From Saccharothrix sp. NRRL B-16348 (lineage in GTDB: Bacteria > Actinomycetota > Actinomycetes > Mycobacteriales > Pseudonocardiaceae): a stretch of 31,776 nucleotides of DNA. The notes beneath the pieces are model-generated. The model did not search any database. It worked only from the letters and a program-made list of their open reading frames with translations, and was not told where the DNA came from. This document shows, one piece after another, positions 19,548 to 27,783 of this stretch. A program made the position numbers and the translations under genes. The stretch spans positions 1 through 31,776 of the forward strand of contig NZ_LGED01000272.1 of NCBI RefSeq assembly GCF_001280085.1. Reading direction: 5' to 3'. Every line of letters begins with the position of its first letter. Position 1 is the stretch's first letter.

Positions 19548-20543
19548 GTGAAACCGGATCTGACCACCCTGCGCGCCGCCGTGTCCGAGTTCGGCGGCTT
19601 CACCACCCCGGAGAAGTCGTGGACGGTCCTGACCGCCGCCACCGCACCGGAGTTCGACCTGGCCGTCGCCGCGCACCGGGAGGCCGCGCACGTGTGGCTC
19701 AACGCGTGGGGCTGCCGCATCCGCACGCCCCGCCCGGGCGAGCCGCGCGTGCTGGACGAGAGCCTGGCGGCCTGGTGGGCGACGTGGCGGGACGTGCTGC
19801 CCGACCACGGGACGTGGCTCGCCGAGCTGACCGACGAGCAGGTGGACCGGCTGGCCGAGGGCTTCGCCGCGCTGTCGGCGAGCACGGCGGCGTCGACGCC
19901 GCGCGGCACCCGGACGCTGGGGCCGACGGCGGCGTCCAAGCTGCTGTTCGCGTTGCGCCCGCACAGCCTCCCGCCGTGGGACAACATGATCGCCGACCGG
20001 CTGCACGGCGGTCGCGACGGCGCGGCGTACCGGGCGCACCTGCTCCTCACCAGGGGCTGGGCGGTGGACGTGCTGGCCGAGGCGGGTGTGCCCGAGCCGG
20101 AACTGCTGGACCTCCTCGGCCGGCCGGGGCGGTCGCTGGCGAAGGTCCTCGACGAGTACTGCTACCTGGCCTTCACCCGCGGCTGGACGGCGCCGCGCCG
20201 GGGCGTCACGGCCGACGACGTGCGCCGGATCGCCCGTGCCCTCCCCCGCACGGAGGAGGCGCTGGTCCGGGACCGGGTGAAATTCCGCATCGGGCGCATC
20301 GTGTACCTCGCCCTGTCACCCGATGAGCTGACGATGGGATTCGCGTTCCCCAAGGAGGAGCGCGCGGCGCTGATTGCCTCGGACCCCGACAAATTCCACC
20401 CGCCGGTGCCTTCGGACGAACGGTACAACTGGGTTCGGGCCGTCTTGTCTCAATTGGACGAGGAGGAGTTGACAGAGTTGGTCGTGGACGCTTGGCGAAT
20501 GTGCGTGCCGAAGCGCGTCGCGCGTGACTACCTGGGGAGATAG
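19548..20543 (+). CDS. two-part protein: unknown N-terminal domain and C-terminal MmcQ/YjbR-like domain
   Basis: The product is 331 aa from GTG 19548 (VKPDLTTLRAAV); the frame is open upstream, so a longer form is possible. Residues 1-215 are mostly helical with HREAAHVWLNAWGCRIRTPR, LGPTAASKLLFALRPHSLPP and WDNMIADRLHGGRDGAAY, which I cannot assign. Residues about 220-331 (VTADDVRRIARALPRTEEAL; VKFRIGRIVYLALSPDELTM; FPKEERAALIASDPDKFHPP; then WVRAVLSQLDEEELTELVVD and CVPKRVARDYL) match the YjbR fold, a cytoplasmic domain usually found alone at about 115 aa and thought to bind DNA or act with nucleotide-linked proteins. Base composition is somewhat less GC-rich in the last 250 bases. Confidence 0.75.
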   Translation: MKPDLTTLRAAVSEFGGFTTPEKSWTVLTAATAPEFDLAVAAHREAAHVWLNAWGCRIRTPRPGEPRVLDESLAAWWATWRDVLPDHGTWLAELTDEQVDRLAEGFAALSASTAASTPRGTRTLGPTAASKLLFALRPHSLPPWDNMIADRLHGGRDGAAYRAHLLLTRGWAVDVLAEAGVPEPELLDLLGRPGRSLAKVLDEYCYLAFTRGWTAPRRGVTADDVRRIARALPRTEEALVRDRVKFRIGRIVYLALSPDELTMGFAFPKEERAALIASDPDKFHPPVPSDERYNWVRAVLSQLDEEELTELVVDAWRMCVPKRVARDYLGR

Positions 20544-20648
20544 CGGCGCCGATACCGCCGGACGGGCGAAGTGACGCCTCCGGGAAGCCGCCTGAGCGGG
20601 TCATCAGCATTTCTTGGGCAGACCCTATAAGGGAACCGAATTGGGCCG

Positions 20649-20676
20649 TTGACGTCGCACAAGTCGTGTTTACGAT
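20649..20676 (+). promoter_or_regulatory. candidate sigma-70-type promoter of biosynthetic operon A
   Basis: TTGACG at 20649-20654 and TACGAT at 20671-20676 are separated by 16 bases. The ATG of the M1-like gene lies 29 bases further on, behind AGGAGG at 20691-20696. The region 20543-20700 is clearly less GC-rich than its surroundings and also holds CCCT-ATA-AGGG (20623-20633), a possible operator. Confidence 0.6.
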
Positions 20677-20705
20677 CCTCCTTAACAAGCAGGAGGGGTC
20701 GCCGC

Positions 20706-23177
20706 ATGGCCAGTTTGACTCGATCCGAAGCAGCCGCCCGGGGCGCTTTGTTGGAGATCAACTCGTATCACGTGGACCTGGATCTGACCGGCGATGGGAA
20801 AGTATTTCGGTCGACGACGAAAATCGCCTTCGCCGCCGGGGAGGGCGGGTCGACCTTCGTCGACGTGAAGCCGGAGTCCTTGCTCGAGGCCAGGCTCAAC
20901 GGCCGCGAGCTGGACGTGTCCGCGCTGGTCGACGGCCGGTTGCCGGTGACCGGGCTGGCCGCCGCCAACGAGCTGGTCGTGGTCGCGGACATGGCCTACT
21001 CGCGGGAGTCGAAGGGTCTGCACCGCTACGTCGACCCGGCCGACGACCGGGTGTACGTGTACGGAGCGGTGTTCCTCGACCACGCTCCGCGCATCTTCGC
21101 GTGCTTCGACCAGCCGGACCTGAAGGCGCCGTTCACGTTCGACCTCACCGTCCCCGACGAGTGGACGGTCCTCGGCACGGGCGCGGCCACGAAGGCGGCG
21201 CCCGGTCGTTGGCGGGTAGTGCAGGAGGTGGCGCAGGCGACGTACCTGACGACGGTCGTCGCCGGGCCGTACGCGTCGTTCGAGACCGTGCACGACGGCG
21301 TGCCGCTGGGCGTCTACTGCCGGGCGTCGGTCGCCGAGGCGCTGGAGGCCGACATCCAGGAGGTCTTCGACGTCACGGCCCAGTGCCTCGACGAGTTCCA
21401 CCGCCTGTTCGGCGTGCGCTACCCGTTCGGCCGGTTCGACCAGGTCTTCGCGCCGGAGTTCAGCTACCTGTCGCTGGACCACCCGGGGTGCGTGCTGCTC
21501 AAGGAGCTGTACCTGTTCCGCACGCCCGCGCCGCGCAGCGAGCACGAGACCCGCGCGGTGGTCATCGCGCACGGCCTGTCGCTGATGTGGTGGGCCGGCC
21601 TGGTGACCAACAAGTGGTGGGACGACCTGTGGCTGGGCCAGGCGTTCGCCGACTACCTGGCGCACAAGGTGCCCAGCGAGGTCACCGAGTTCACCGGCCC
21701 GCTGACCACGTTCTCCGCCCGCCGCAAGGGCCAGGCGTACACCGCCGACCAGCGGCCCTCGACGCACCCGGTGTGGATCGACGGCGCGGACGCGATGTCG
21801 GCGCTGCTGGACCTCGACCGGATCTCGTACTTCAAGGGCTCGTCGGCGTTGCGGCAGCTCGCGCACCACATCGGCGACGACGCGATGCGCGAGGCGCTGC
21901 GGATCTTCTTCGCCCGGCACGCGTACGGCGCGGCGACGTTCGCGGACTTCAACGCGGCGATCGGCGAGGCCGTCGGCCGGGACATGACCGACTGGGCGGA
22001 CCGCTGGCTGGGCACCGCCAACGTCACCACGCTGGCGCCGGACTTCACCGTCGAGGACGGCGTGATCACGTCGTTCGCGGTGACGCAGTCCGCGCCGGAG
22101 TCGCACCCGGCGCTGCGGCCGCACACGATCGACATCGGCCTGTACGGCGACGCGCACGAGACGGTCCGCGTGACCGTGGACGGCGAGCGCACCGAGCTGC
22201 CCGAGCTGGTGGGCCGCAAGGCCCCGAAGTTCCTCCTGCTCAACGAGAACGACCTGACCTACGCGAAGATCCGCTACGACGACGCGTCCCGCCGGGCGCT
22301 GCCCGAGGTGCTGCCGACGCTCGCGCCGATCAACCGCGCGATGGTGTGGGCGCAGCTGCTGCAGGGCGTGGTGGACGGCGCGGTGCCGGCGACCGACCAC
22401 CTGGACCTGGTGACGCGGATGCTCGGCTACGAGACCGAGCTGTCCATCGTGATCGAGGTGCTCGAACAGGCCCGGATCGACGTGGCCGACCGGCTGCTGG
22501 ACCCCGACCTGCGACCGGGGCTGCTCAAGGCGGTGGCGGACGCGGCGCGCGACCGGCTGGCGCGCGTGGCGCCGGAGGACGAGCTCGGCCTGGCGCTGTT
22601 CCGGGGTCTGGTGGAGTTCACCGCCGACACCTCGGAGCTGCGCGGCTGGCTGGACGGCGTGCCGCTGCCCGCCGGGCTGGAGCTGGACACCGACCTGGCG
22701 TGGCGGGTGCGCTACCGGCTCGCGGTGCTGGGCGCGTTCACCGAAGCGGAGATCGACGAGGCGTACGCGGCGGACCCGAGCACGCACACCGAGCAGTTCG
22801 CGGTGAAGGCGCGGGCGGCGATCCCGACGGTCGAGGCGAAGGAGGCCGCGTGGCGCGCGATCACCACCGACGCCGAGCTGTCGAGCTACCGCCTGTGGTC
22901 CACCGCCGAGGGGTTCTGGCAGCCCGAGCAGCGGGAGCTGACCGCGCCGTACGTGCAGCGGTTCTTCACCGAGATCGTGGACGTCGCACGGCTGCGCGAG
23001 GACAAGGTGCTGGACACGCTCGTGCTGTGGCTCTACCCGCGCTACGCGGCGGAGCCGGGCACGATCGCGCCGGCCGAGGAGCTGTTCGCGCGGGACGACC
23101 TGCCGCTGCCGCTGCGCCGGCGTGGCGCGGACATGACCGACGACCTGCGCCGCGCCGTGCACGCGAGGCACGGGTGA
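20706..23177 (+). CDS. M1 aminopeptidase N-like protein lacking catalytic and zinc-binding residues
   Basis: The product is 823 aa, full length for PepN-type M1 peptidases, from ATG 20706 behind AGGAGG. The fold is complete: N-terminal beta domain (SYHVDLDLTGDG; HAPRIFACFDQPDLKAPFTF), catalytic-type domain and C-terminal helical domain. The active site is not. Where M1 enzymes have GAMEN this protein has LSLDH (255-259); HExxH is HGLSL (289-293), losing the general-base Glu and the second zinc His; the distal zinc Glu of NESFA is Gln312. Flanking residues align without gaps (LVTNKWWDDLWL), and the catalytic-type Tyr375 in YFKG is retained. It should not be an aminopeptidase. It is the first gene of the operon and overlaps the DAO-like gene by four bases, which suggests a role in the cluster: a scaffold, a binding protein for a peptide-like intermediate, or a new activity. 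Confidence 0.9.
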   Translation: MASLTRSEAAARGALLEINSYHVDLDLTGDGKVFRSTTKIAFAAGEGGSTFVDVKPESLLEARLNGRELDVSALVDGRLPVTGLAAANELVVVADMAYSRESKGLHRYVDPADDRVYVYGAVFLDHAPRIFACFDQPDLKAPFTFDLTVPDEWTVLGTGAATKAAPGRWRVVQEVAQATYLTTVVAGPYASFETVHDGVPLGVYCRASVAEALEADIQEVFDVTAQCLDEFHRLFGVRYPFGRFDQVFAPEFSYLSLDHPGCVLLKELYLFRTPAPRSEHETRAVVIAHGLSLMWWAGLVTNKWWDDLWLGQAFADYLAHKVPSEVTEFTGPLTTFSARRKGQAYTADQRPSTHPVWIDGADAMSALLDLDRISYFKGSSALRQLAHHIGDDAMREALRIFFARHAYGAATFADFNAAIGEAVGRDMTDWADRWLGTANVTTLAPDFTVEDGVITSFAVTQSAPESHPALRPHTIDIGLYGDAHETVRVTVDGERTELPELVGRKAPKFLLLNENDLTYAKIRYDDASRRALPEVLPTLAPINRAMVWAQLLQGVVDGAVPATDHLDLVTRMLGYETELSIVIEVLEQARIDVADRLLDPDLRPGLLKAVADAARDRLARVAPEDELGLALFRGLVEFTADTSELRGWLDGVPLPAGLELDTDLAWRVRYRLAVLGAFTEAEIDEAYAADPSTHTEQFAVKARAAIPTVEAKEAAWRAITTDAELSSYRLWSTAEGFWQPEQRELTAPYVQRFFTEIVDVARLREDKVLDTLVLWLYPRYAAEPGTIAPAEELFARDDLPLPLRRRGADMTDDLRRAVHARHG

Positions 23178-24172
23178 GAGCGGCGGTGGTCGGCGGCGGC
23201 GTCGCGGGCGCCGCGCTGGCCTGGCGGCTGCGGAACGCCGGCGTGGACGTGACGGTGTACGCGCCCGGCGCGGACGACGCCTCGGGTGCGTCCGGCGGGC
23301 TGGTGCGCGGCTTCGAGGTGGACGCGGACGCGGCCCGTGACGCGGCCGAGTCGCTGGCCGAGCTGCGCTCCGACGCGCGGGTGCGGGACTGGGCCGGGTA
23401 CCGGGAGACCGGGTCGGTGTACGTGACGGCCGACGACGTCACGCCGTCGCTGGACGCCGTCGAGGCGGCGCTGCCGGGTTCCGCGTCCGTCGTGGACGGT
23501 GTCGAGCTGGCGCGGCGCTTCGGGTTCCGCGACCTCCCGGCGGACGCGGCCGGGGTCGTGGAGCGGCACGCCGGGCACTTCTCCCCCGACCGGTTCCGCG
23601 GGCACGTGCTGCGGTGGCTGGCCGAGCACGGCGGCGACGTCCGGACCGAACGGGTTGCCGAAGTCCTGCCCGGCCCGGCGGTGCGGACCTCCGCCGGCGT
23701 GACGGCGTTCGACGCGGTGGTCGTCGCGGCCGGCGCGTGGACGCCGCGGCTGGTCGGCGGCGAGCCGTTGCGGGCCAAGCAGATACAGTACGGCCTGTAC
23801 CGGCTGCCGATCCCGTGCGTGGCGTCGTTCGTGGACGACCGGACCGGGCTGTACGGGCGACCGGCCCGTGACGGCGCGTTCCTGCTGGGCATGGGGTGCG
23901 ACCGCTGGGACGTCGACCCCGACGGCGTGACGCCCGACGACGACCTGGCCGTGCGGGTGCTCGACACGGCCCGCCGCCGGTTCGGTGTCGCCGCCGGCGA
24001 GGTCGCGGCGGACCGCGTGGTGGCGTCGTTCGACTGCTACCGCTCGCCGGGCGGGCTGCGCCTGGTGCGCGTCGGCGACGGGGTGTCCACGTTCACCGGC
24101 GGCAGCGGCGGTGCGGCGAAGACGGTGCTGGCGGCGAGCCGGCGGGCGGCGGCGGAGCTGGTGGCGTCATGA
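23174..24172 (+). CDS. D-amino-acid-oxidase-like FAD-dependent oxidoreductase
   Basis: The product is 332 aa. GTG 23174 overlaps the M1-like stop (GTGA). FAD binding is shown by VVGGGVAGAALAWRL (Gly7-Gly12), an internal VVVAAGAWTPRL and the C-terminal FTGGSGGAAKTVL, the DAO/GlyOx layout. Family enzymes oxidise amines or C-N bonds with oxygen. In the known hydrazinoacetic acid pathway a DAO-like enzyme (Spb39) cleaves the N-N-linked lysine-glycine adduct to free the hydrazino acid. With the N-hydroxylase, cupin and MetRS-like genes nearby, the same job is inferred here. It is translationally coupled to the VOC gene (ATGA). Confidence 0.88.
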   Translation: MRAAVVGGGVAGAALAWRLRNAGVDVTVYAPGADDASGASGGLVRGFEVDADAARDAAESLAELRSDARVRDWAGYRETGSVYVTADDVTPSLDAVEAALPGSASVVDGVELARRFGFRDLPADAAGVVERHAGHFSPDRFRGHVLRWLAEHGGDVRTERVAEVLPGPAVRTSAGVTAFDAVVVAAGAWTPRLVGGEPLRAKQIQYGLYRLPIPCVASFVDDRTGLYGRPARDGAFLLGMGCDRWDVDPDGVTPDDDLAVRVLDTARRRFGVAAGEVAADRVVASFDCYRSPGGLRLVRVGDGVSTFTGGSGGAAKTVLAASRRAAAELVAS

Positions 24173-24645
24173 TCCTCGGCATCGACCACGTCGGCCTGCT
24201 CACCGCGGACCCCGAGGGCGTGGGCGCGCTGCTCACCGTGCTCGGGTTGTCCAAAGTGGACAGCGGGGTCGCGGGCGATTACGGCGTGTCGTGCGACTTC
24301 TGGCAGGTGGGCGCGGACCTCGCGGCGCCGGCCGTGGAGGTGGTCGCGCCGGTCCGGGAGGACTCGGTGGTGGCCGGACGGCTCGCGCGCGGACCGGGGC
24401 TGTACCACATCGCGTTCGAGGTGGACGACCTCGAAGCCGAGGCGTCCCGCTTGCGCGCCAACGGTTTCGCGCTCGTGGACGCGGAGCCGTGCCGCGGCGC
24501 GCGGGACGGGATGGCGGTGCAGTACCTGTACGCGCCCAAGCCCGCCGGCGTGCTCGTGGAGCTGGTCCGCTACGCCACCGCGCGCCGGAGCTTATCGCAG
24601 CCATCGGAAATCCCGATCAGCTCACCGCCGAAAAGCGGTCGCTGA
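24169..24645 (+). CDS. VOC-fold protein (methylmalonyl-CoA-epimerase/glyoxalase-like)
   Basis: The product is 158 aa. ATG 24169 overlaps the DAO-like stop by four bases. Two beta-alpha-beta-beta-beta units are visible (LGIDHVGLLTADPEGVGALL; GLYHIAFEVDDLEAEASRLR), with candidate metal ligands His7, His80 and Glu131 (in GVLVELV). The domain ends near residue 135; the last 23 residues (from YATARR to PKSGR) are a less GC-rich, low-complexity tail that could come from a shifted or relocated stop. The reaction is unknown; metal-dependent epimerisation, lyase or dioxygenase chemistry, or plain ligand binding, are all possible. It is the last gene of operon A. Confidence 0.82.
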   Translation: MILGIDHVGLLTADPEGVGALLTVLGLSKVDSGVAGDYGVSCDFWQVGADLAAPAVEVVAPVREDSVVAGRLARGPGLYHIAFEVDDLEAEASRLRANGFALVDAEPCRGARDGMAVQYLYAPKPAGVLVELVRYATARRSLSQPSEIPISSPPKSGR

Positions 24646-24907
24646 ATATTGCTTCCGGCGCGCCGGCGGTAAATAATTAACCACGACGGTGCGTCGCTCA
24701 CCAAGCAATCCGACCGACTGGGCTCGTCGATCCAGGGTTGCTTTTCACCGCACCATCCATGCAGGTCAGCGCGTCGCGGACGCCAGGGGTGACGTCCACG
24801 ACGCATATTCCCCCTGCTTTTTGCTCAACCTTTATCCGGCCGTCGGGACAAATGTTCCGAGGTCGGCCTGAAACGTGCCGAAAAGCAGCCACAGGACAGG
24901 AGTGCTC
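24646..24907 (+). promoter_or_regulatory. 262-base leader of operon B, with an imperfect palindrome at 24844-24859
   Basis: This is the longest non-coding gap and is noticeably AT-richer than the genes. It holds CCGGCGCGCCGG (24655-24666) followed by an AT-rich run, a possible end of operon A. A weak long-loop stem joins 24703-24711 with 24735-24743. At 24844-24859, CGGGACAAATGTTCCG is an imperfect 16-bp palindrome (CGG-ACA / TGT-CCG), placed like a TetR-type operator 48 bases before the KASIII-like ATG. No convincing -35/-10 pair was found. Confidence 0.4.
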
Positions 24908-25942
24908 ATGGCCAGCCAGCTCGTGGATTTCGGAGTCGCGGGCTTCGGGTACGCCACCGGCGAGGACCAGGACGTCGCGCAGACGGCCGGTGACTACGTG
25001 GGCGATCCCGAACGCGTCGTCCGCTGGGGCTACCACACGTTCCACCGCGCGCCGGACGGCGTGACCGCGACCGACCTGGCGACGCTCGCCGGGCAGGACG
25101 CGCTGGACCGCCTCGGCCTCGGCCCCAACGACGTCGACCTCGTCGTGGTGGCCGCCTCCGAGGTGCCGGACTACCACCACTGGGACACGTCGGCCGCCGT
25201 CGCGCGCCGGCTCAAGGTCGAGGGCACGACGCAGACGCTGCTGCTCACCGAGGGCTGCGCGTGCGGCGTCACGGGCCTCGGCTACGTGGCCGGGCTGCTC
25301 GCGCTCCAGCCCGAGTTGCGGACGGTGCTGTTCATCGCCGTCAACCGGGTCAGCGAGTTCCACCGCAACCGGATGAACGTCAACAACGCCGTGCACAGCG
25401 ACGGCGCGGTCGCCGCCGTGCTCAAGCGCGGGCACGAGGGCGTGAAGTGGCTGGCCACGGACCAGTTCGTGGACCCCGACCTGTCGGACTTCTTCCGCAC
25501 GGAGGTCGGCGGCGCGGCCAACCCGCTCCCGTTCGACGGCTGGACCGCCAAGGACGCCCCTCCCGGGCACGCCCGCATCCAGGCGCACTTCGACAAGGAC
25601 CCGGCGAAGCTGCGCGAGTTCGTCGCCACGTTGAACCAGCGCATCACCGACACCGTGGACAACGCGCTGCGCCGCGCCGACCTGACCCGTGACGACCTGA
25701 AGCACGTCATCTACATCAACGACTCCACCGACACGATCGAAGAGGTCGCGGAGCCGTTCGGCGTCACGGTCGAGCACACCAACGCGGAGCTGTCGCTGAG
25801 CCACGGCCACATGGGCGCGGCGGACCAGCTCTTCTGCCTCGGCGAGCACATCGAGCGCGGTGACGTGAAGTCCGGTGACGTCGTGGCGCTGTGCGGCATC
25901 TCGATCGGGATGCGCTGGTACTGCACGTTGGTGCGGATCTGA
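24908..25942 (+). CDS. ketoacyl-ACP synthase III-like enzyme with altered catalytic triad
   Basis: The product is 344 aa. ATG 24908 has AGGAG five bases upstream. The thiolase fold is clear (DLATLAGQDALDRLGLGPND, VDLVVVAASEVPDY, NNAVHSDGAVAAVLKRG). The nucleophile region reads TEGCACGVTG, with Cys117 or Cys119. At the FabH His position stands Asn271-Asp272 (YINDST), and at the FabH Asn position, 30 residues later, stands His301 (SHGHMGAAD). This swap resembles KASIII-like acyltransferases (CerJ/ChlB3 group, recalled not searched) rather than chain-initiating FabH. It precedes FkbH and ACP genes, the order seen in tetronate clusters (AbyA1-A2-A3, RkD-RkE-RkF), where it joins the ACP-bound glyceryl unit to a partner. 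Here it may transfer or condense the ACP-bound C3 unit. Confidence 0.88.
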   Translation: MASQLVDFGVAGFGYATGEDQDVAQTAGDYVGDPERVVRWGYHTFHRAPDGVTATDLATLAGQDALDRLGLGPNDVDLVVVAASEVPDYHHWDTSAAVARRLKVEGTTQTLLLTEGCACGVTGLGYVAGLLALQPELRTVLFIAVNRVSEFHRNRMNVNNAVHSDGAVAAVLKRGHEGVKWLATDQFVDPDLSDFFRTEVGGAANPLPFDGWTAKDAPPGHARIQAHFDKDPAKLREFVATLNQRITDTVDNALRRADLTRDDLKHVIYINDSTDTIEEVAEPFGVTVEHTNAELSLSHGHMGAADQLFCLGEHIERGDVKSGDVVALCGISIGMRWYCTLVRI

Positions 25943-27783
25943 TGAGCGACCGGCCTGACCTGTTGGAATCGTTGCGCGCGGCCGTGGCCGAGGGCCGCGC
26001 GCCGTCACCCGCGGACCTGACGCGGCTGGCGCTCGTGTCCGACCCGCTCGTGCTGCGCAAGGCGGGCAAGCTGTTGGCACGCCTGGAAGACGCCGACGGC
26101 CTGCGGCCGCTGCGGGTGGCGCTGCTCGCGACGTGCACCATCGGGTCGTACGAGCAGATCCTGCGGGCGAGCCTGGTGTCCGCGGGCGTGCTGCCGGACC
26201 TCGTGCCCGGCCCGTACGGGATGTTCGAGCTGACCCTGGCCACCGATCCGTTCGACGGCGTCGACGTGGTCGCGCTGCTGCTCGACGAGACGTGCTTCCT
26301 GCCGCACGACTGGGCCGCCACGGACGTGGACGGCCTGGCCGGGCACCTCGAAGCCCGGCTGGCGGACCTGCGCGGCCTGGTGCTGTCGGCGGTGGAGCGG
26401 TCGACCGCGACGGTGCTGCTGCACACCGTGCCGCTGCCCGCCCAGGTGCGGGACTCGGTGATCAGCTGGCGGGCGCGCGCCGCGCTGTCGAAGGCGTGGG
26501 CGAAGCTCAACGAGGGCCTGCTCGACCTCGCCGCGCAGCACCGCCAGGTGGCCGTGACCGACCTCGTGTCGGTGCTCGCGGACTCGCCGTTCCCGGCGCG
26601 CGACGACCGGCTGCACCGCTACGGCGACCTGCCGTACACCGACGGCGCGCTGTCCCTGCTGGCCCGCGAGGTCCGGCGGTTCGCCCAGGCCCGCGGCGGG
26701 TTGTCCCGCAAGGTGCTGGCGCTGGACCTGGACAACACGCTGTGGGGCGGTGTGCTCGGCGAGGTCGGCGCGGAGGGCGTGCAGCTCGGCGGCCTGTACC
26801 CGGGCAACGCCTACCGCGAGGTGCAGCGCACCGCGAGCAGGCTGCGCGACCAGGGCGTGGTGCTGGTGCTGGCCAGCAAGAACGACGCCGACCTGGTGGA
26901 CGAGGCGCTGACCGCGCACCCGGAGGTGCTGCTGCGGCCGGAGGCGTTCTCCGCCAAGGCCGTCAACTGGTCGCCGAAGGCGGGCAACCTGCGCGAGGCG
27001 GCGTCCGCGCTCGGGCTGGCCACCGGGTCGTTCGTGTTCCTGGACGACTCGCCGTTCGAACGCGGCCACGTCGAGGAGGAGCTGCCCGACGTCGTGGTGC
27101 TGCCCGCCGACGGCGACCCCGCGCACATCGTGCGGACGCTGCTGGCGCAGGGCTGGTTCGACGTCGCGGAGCTGACCGAGACCGACCTGGCGCGGCCGGA
27201 GCTGTACCGCAGCCGGACGCTGCGCAACGACTTCGCGGGCGGCTTCGGCTCGTCCGAGGACTACCTGCACGCGCTGGACGTGCGGCTGGTCGTCCAGGAG
27301 GCGGACGGGTTCTCGGTGGCGCGGGTCGCGCAGCTGGCCGCCCGCACCAACCAGTTCAACCTGACCGGCCTGCGGTTCGACGAGGCCGAGACCGGGCGCC
27401 GCATCGCCGACCCGGACCACCTGGTCGTCACATTCGCGGTGGCCGACCGGTTCGGCGACGAGGGCGTCATCGGCGCTGCGTGGGTCGACCGCTCCGGCGT
27501 CGAGTGGCACGTGGACAACCTGGTCCTCAGCTGCCGGGTGCTGGGGCGCGGCGTGGAGCTGGCGATCGCGGCGTGGCTCGCCCGCCAGGCGCACGCCGCG
27601 GGCGCCACCGCGCTGCGCGGCCGGTACGTGCCGTCGAAGAAGAACGGCCTGGCGAAGGGCTTCTGGACCGACGCCGGGTTCACCGCCGAGGGCGACGGCG
27701 CGCACGCGCTGGCCCTGGACGCCGGGCTGCCCGAGGCGCCCGCCTGGATCAACCTGCTGGAAGGGAACGAGGTAGCCCGATGA
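25942..27783 (+). CDS. fkbH: FkbH-type HAD-family glyceryl-ACP-forming enzyme
   Basis: The product is 613 aa. ATG 25942 shares its A with the preceding TGA. It has the full FkbH layout: an N-terminal SGNH-like region (about 45-235, LRVALLATCTIGSYEQILRA), the HAD domain with DLDNT (262-266) followed by LWGGVLGE, LVLASKNDADLV and FVFLDDSPFERGHVEEELP, and a C-terminal GNAT-like region (about 440-600, LAARTNQFNLTGLRF; RVLGRGVELAIAAWLARQAH). Family members take 1,3-bisphosphoglycerate, dephosphorylate it and load the glyceryl group on an ACP. The genes that would turn glyceryl-ACP into methoxymalonyl-ACP are not next to it. It overlaps the ACP start by four bases (ATGA). Confidence 0.95.
   Translation: MSDRPDLLESLRAAVAEGRAPSPADLTRLALVSDPLVLRKAGKLLARLEDADGLRPLRVALLATCTIGSYEQILRASLVSAGVLPDLVPGPYGMFELTLATDPFDGVDVVALLLDETCFLPHDWAATDVDGLAGHLEARLADLRGLVLSAVERSTATVLLHTVPLPAQVRDSVISWRARAALSKAWAKLNEGLLDLAAQHRQVAVTDLVSVLADSPFPARDDRLHRYGDLPYTDGALSLLAREVRRFAQARGGLSRKVLALDLDNTLWGGVLGEVGAEGVQLGGLYPGNAYREVQRTASRLRDQGVVLVLASKNDADLVDEALTAHPEVLLRPEAFSAKAVNWSPKAGNLREAASALGLATGSFVFLDDSPFERGHVEEELPDVVVLPADGDPAHIVRTLLAQGWFDVAELTETDLARPELYRSRTLRNDFAGGFGSSEDYLHALDVRLVVQEADGFSVARVAQLAARTNQFNLTGLRFDEAETGRRIADPDHLVVTFAVADRFGDEGVIGAAWVDRSGVEWHVDNLVLSCRVLGRGVELAIAAWLARQAHAAGATALRGRYVPSKKNGLAKGFWTDAGFTAEGDGAHALALDAGLPEAPAWINLLEGNEVAR

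Noticed and set aside
20682..23171. Minus-strand open frame of 829 codons opposite the M1-like gene
   Set aside because: Antisense shadow rich in Arg/His/Gln/Val; the plus strand has a recognisable protein family, promoter and ribosome site.
20666..24172. Single 1168-codon plus-strand frame spanning the M1-like and DAO-like genes
   Set aside because: Only its last third (DAO-like) has protein character; the first part is an off-frame shadow of the M1-like gene, and the true DAO-like start is GTG 23174.
24690..24900. Short open frames in the leader of operon B
   Set aside because: They lack ribosome sites and coding character; the region reads as an AT-richer regulatory gap.
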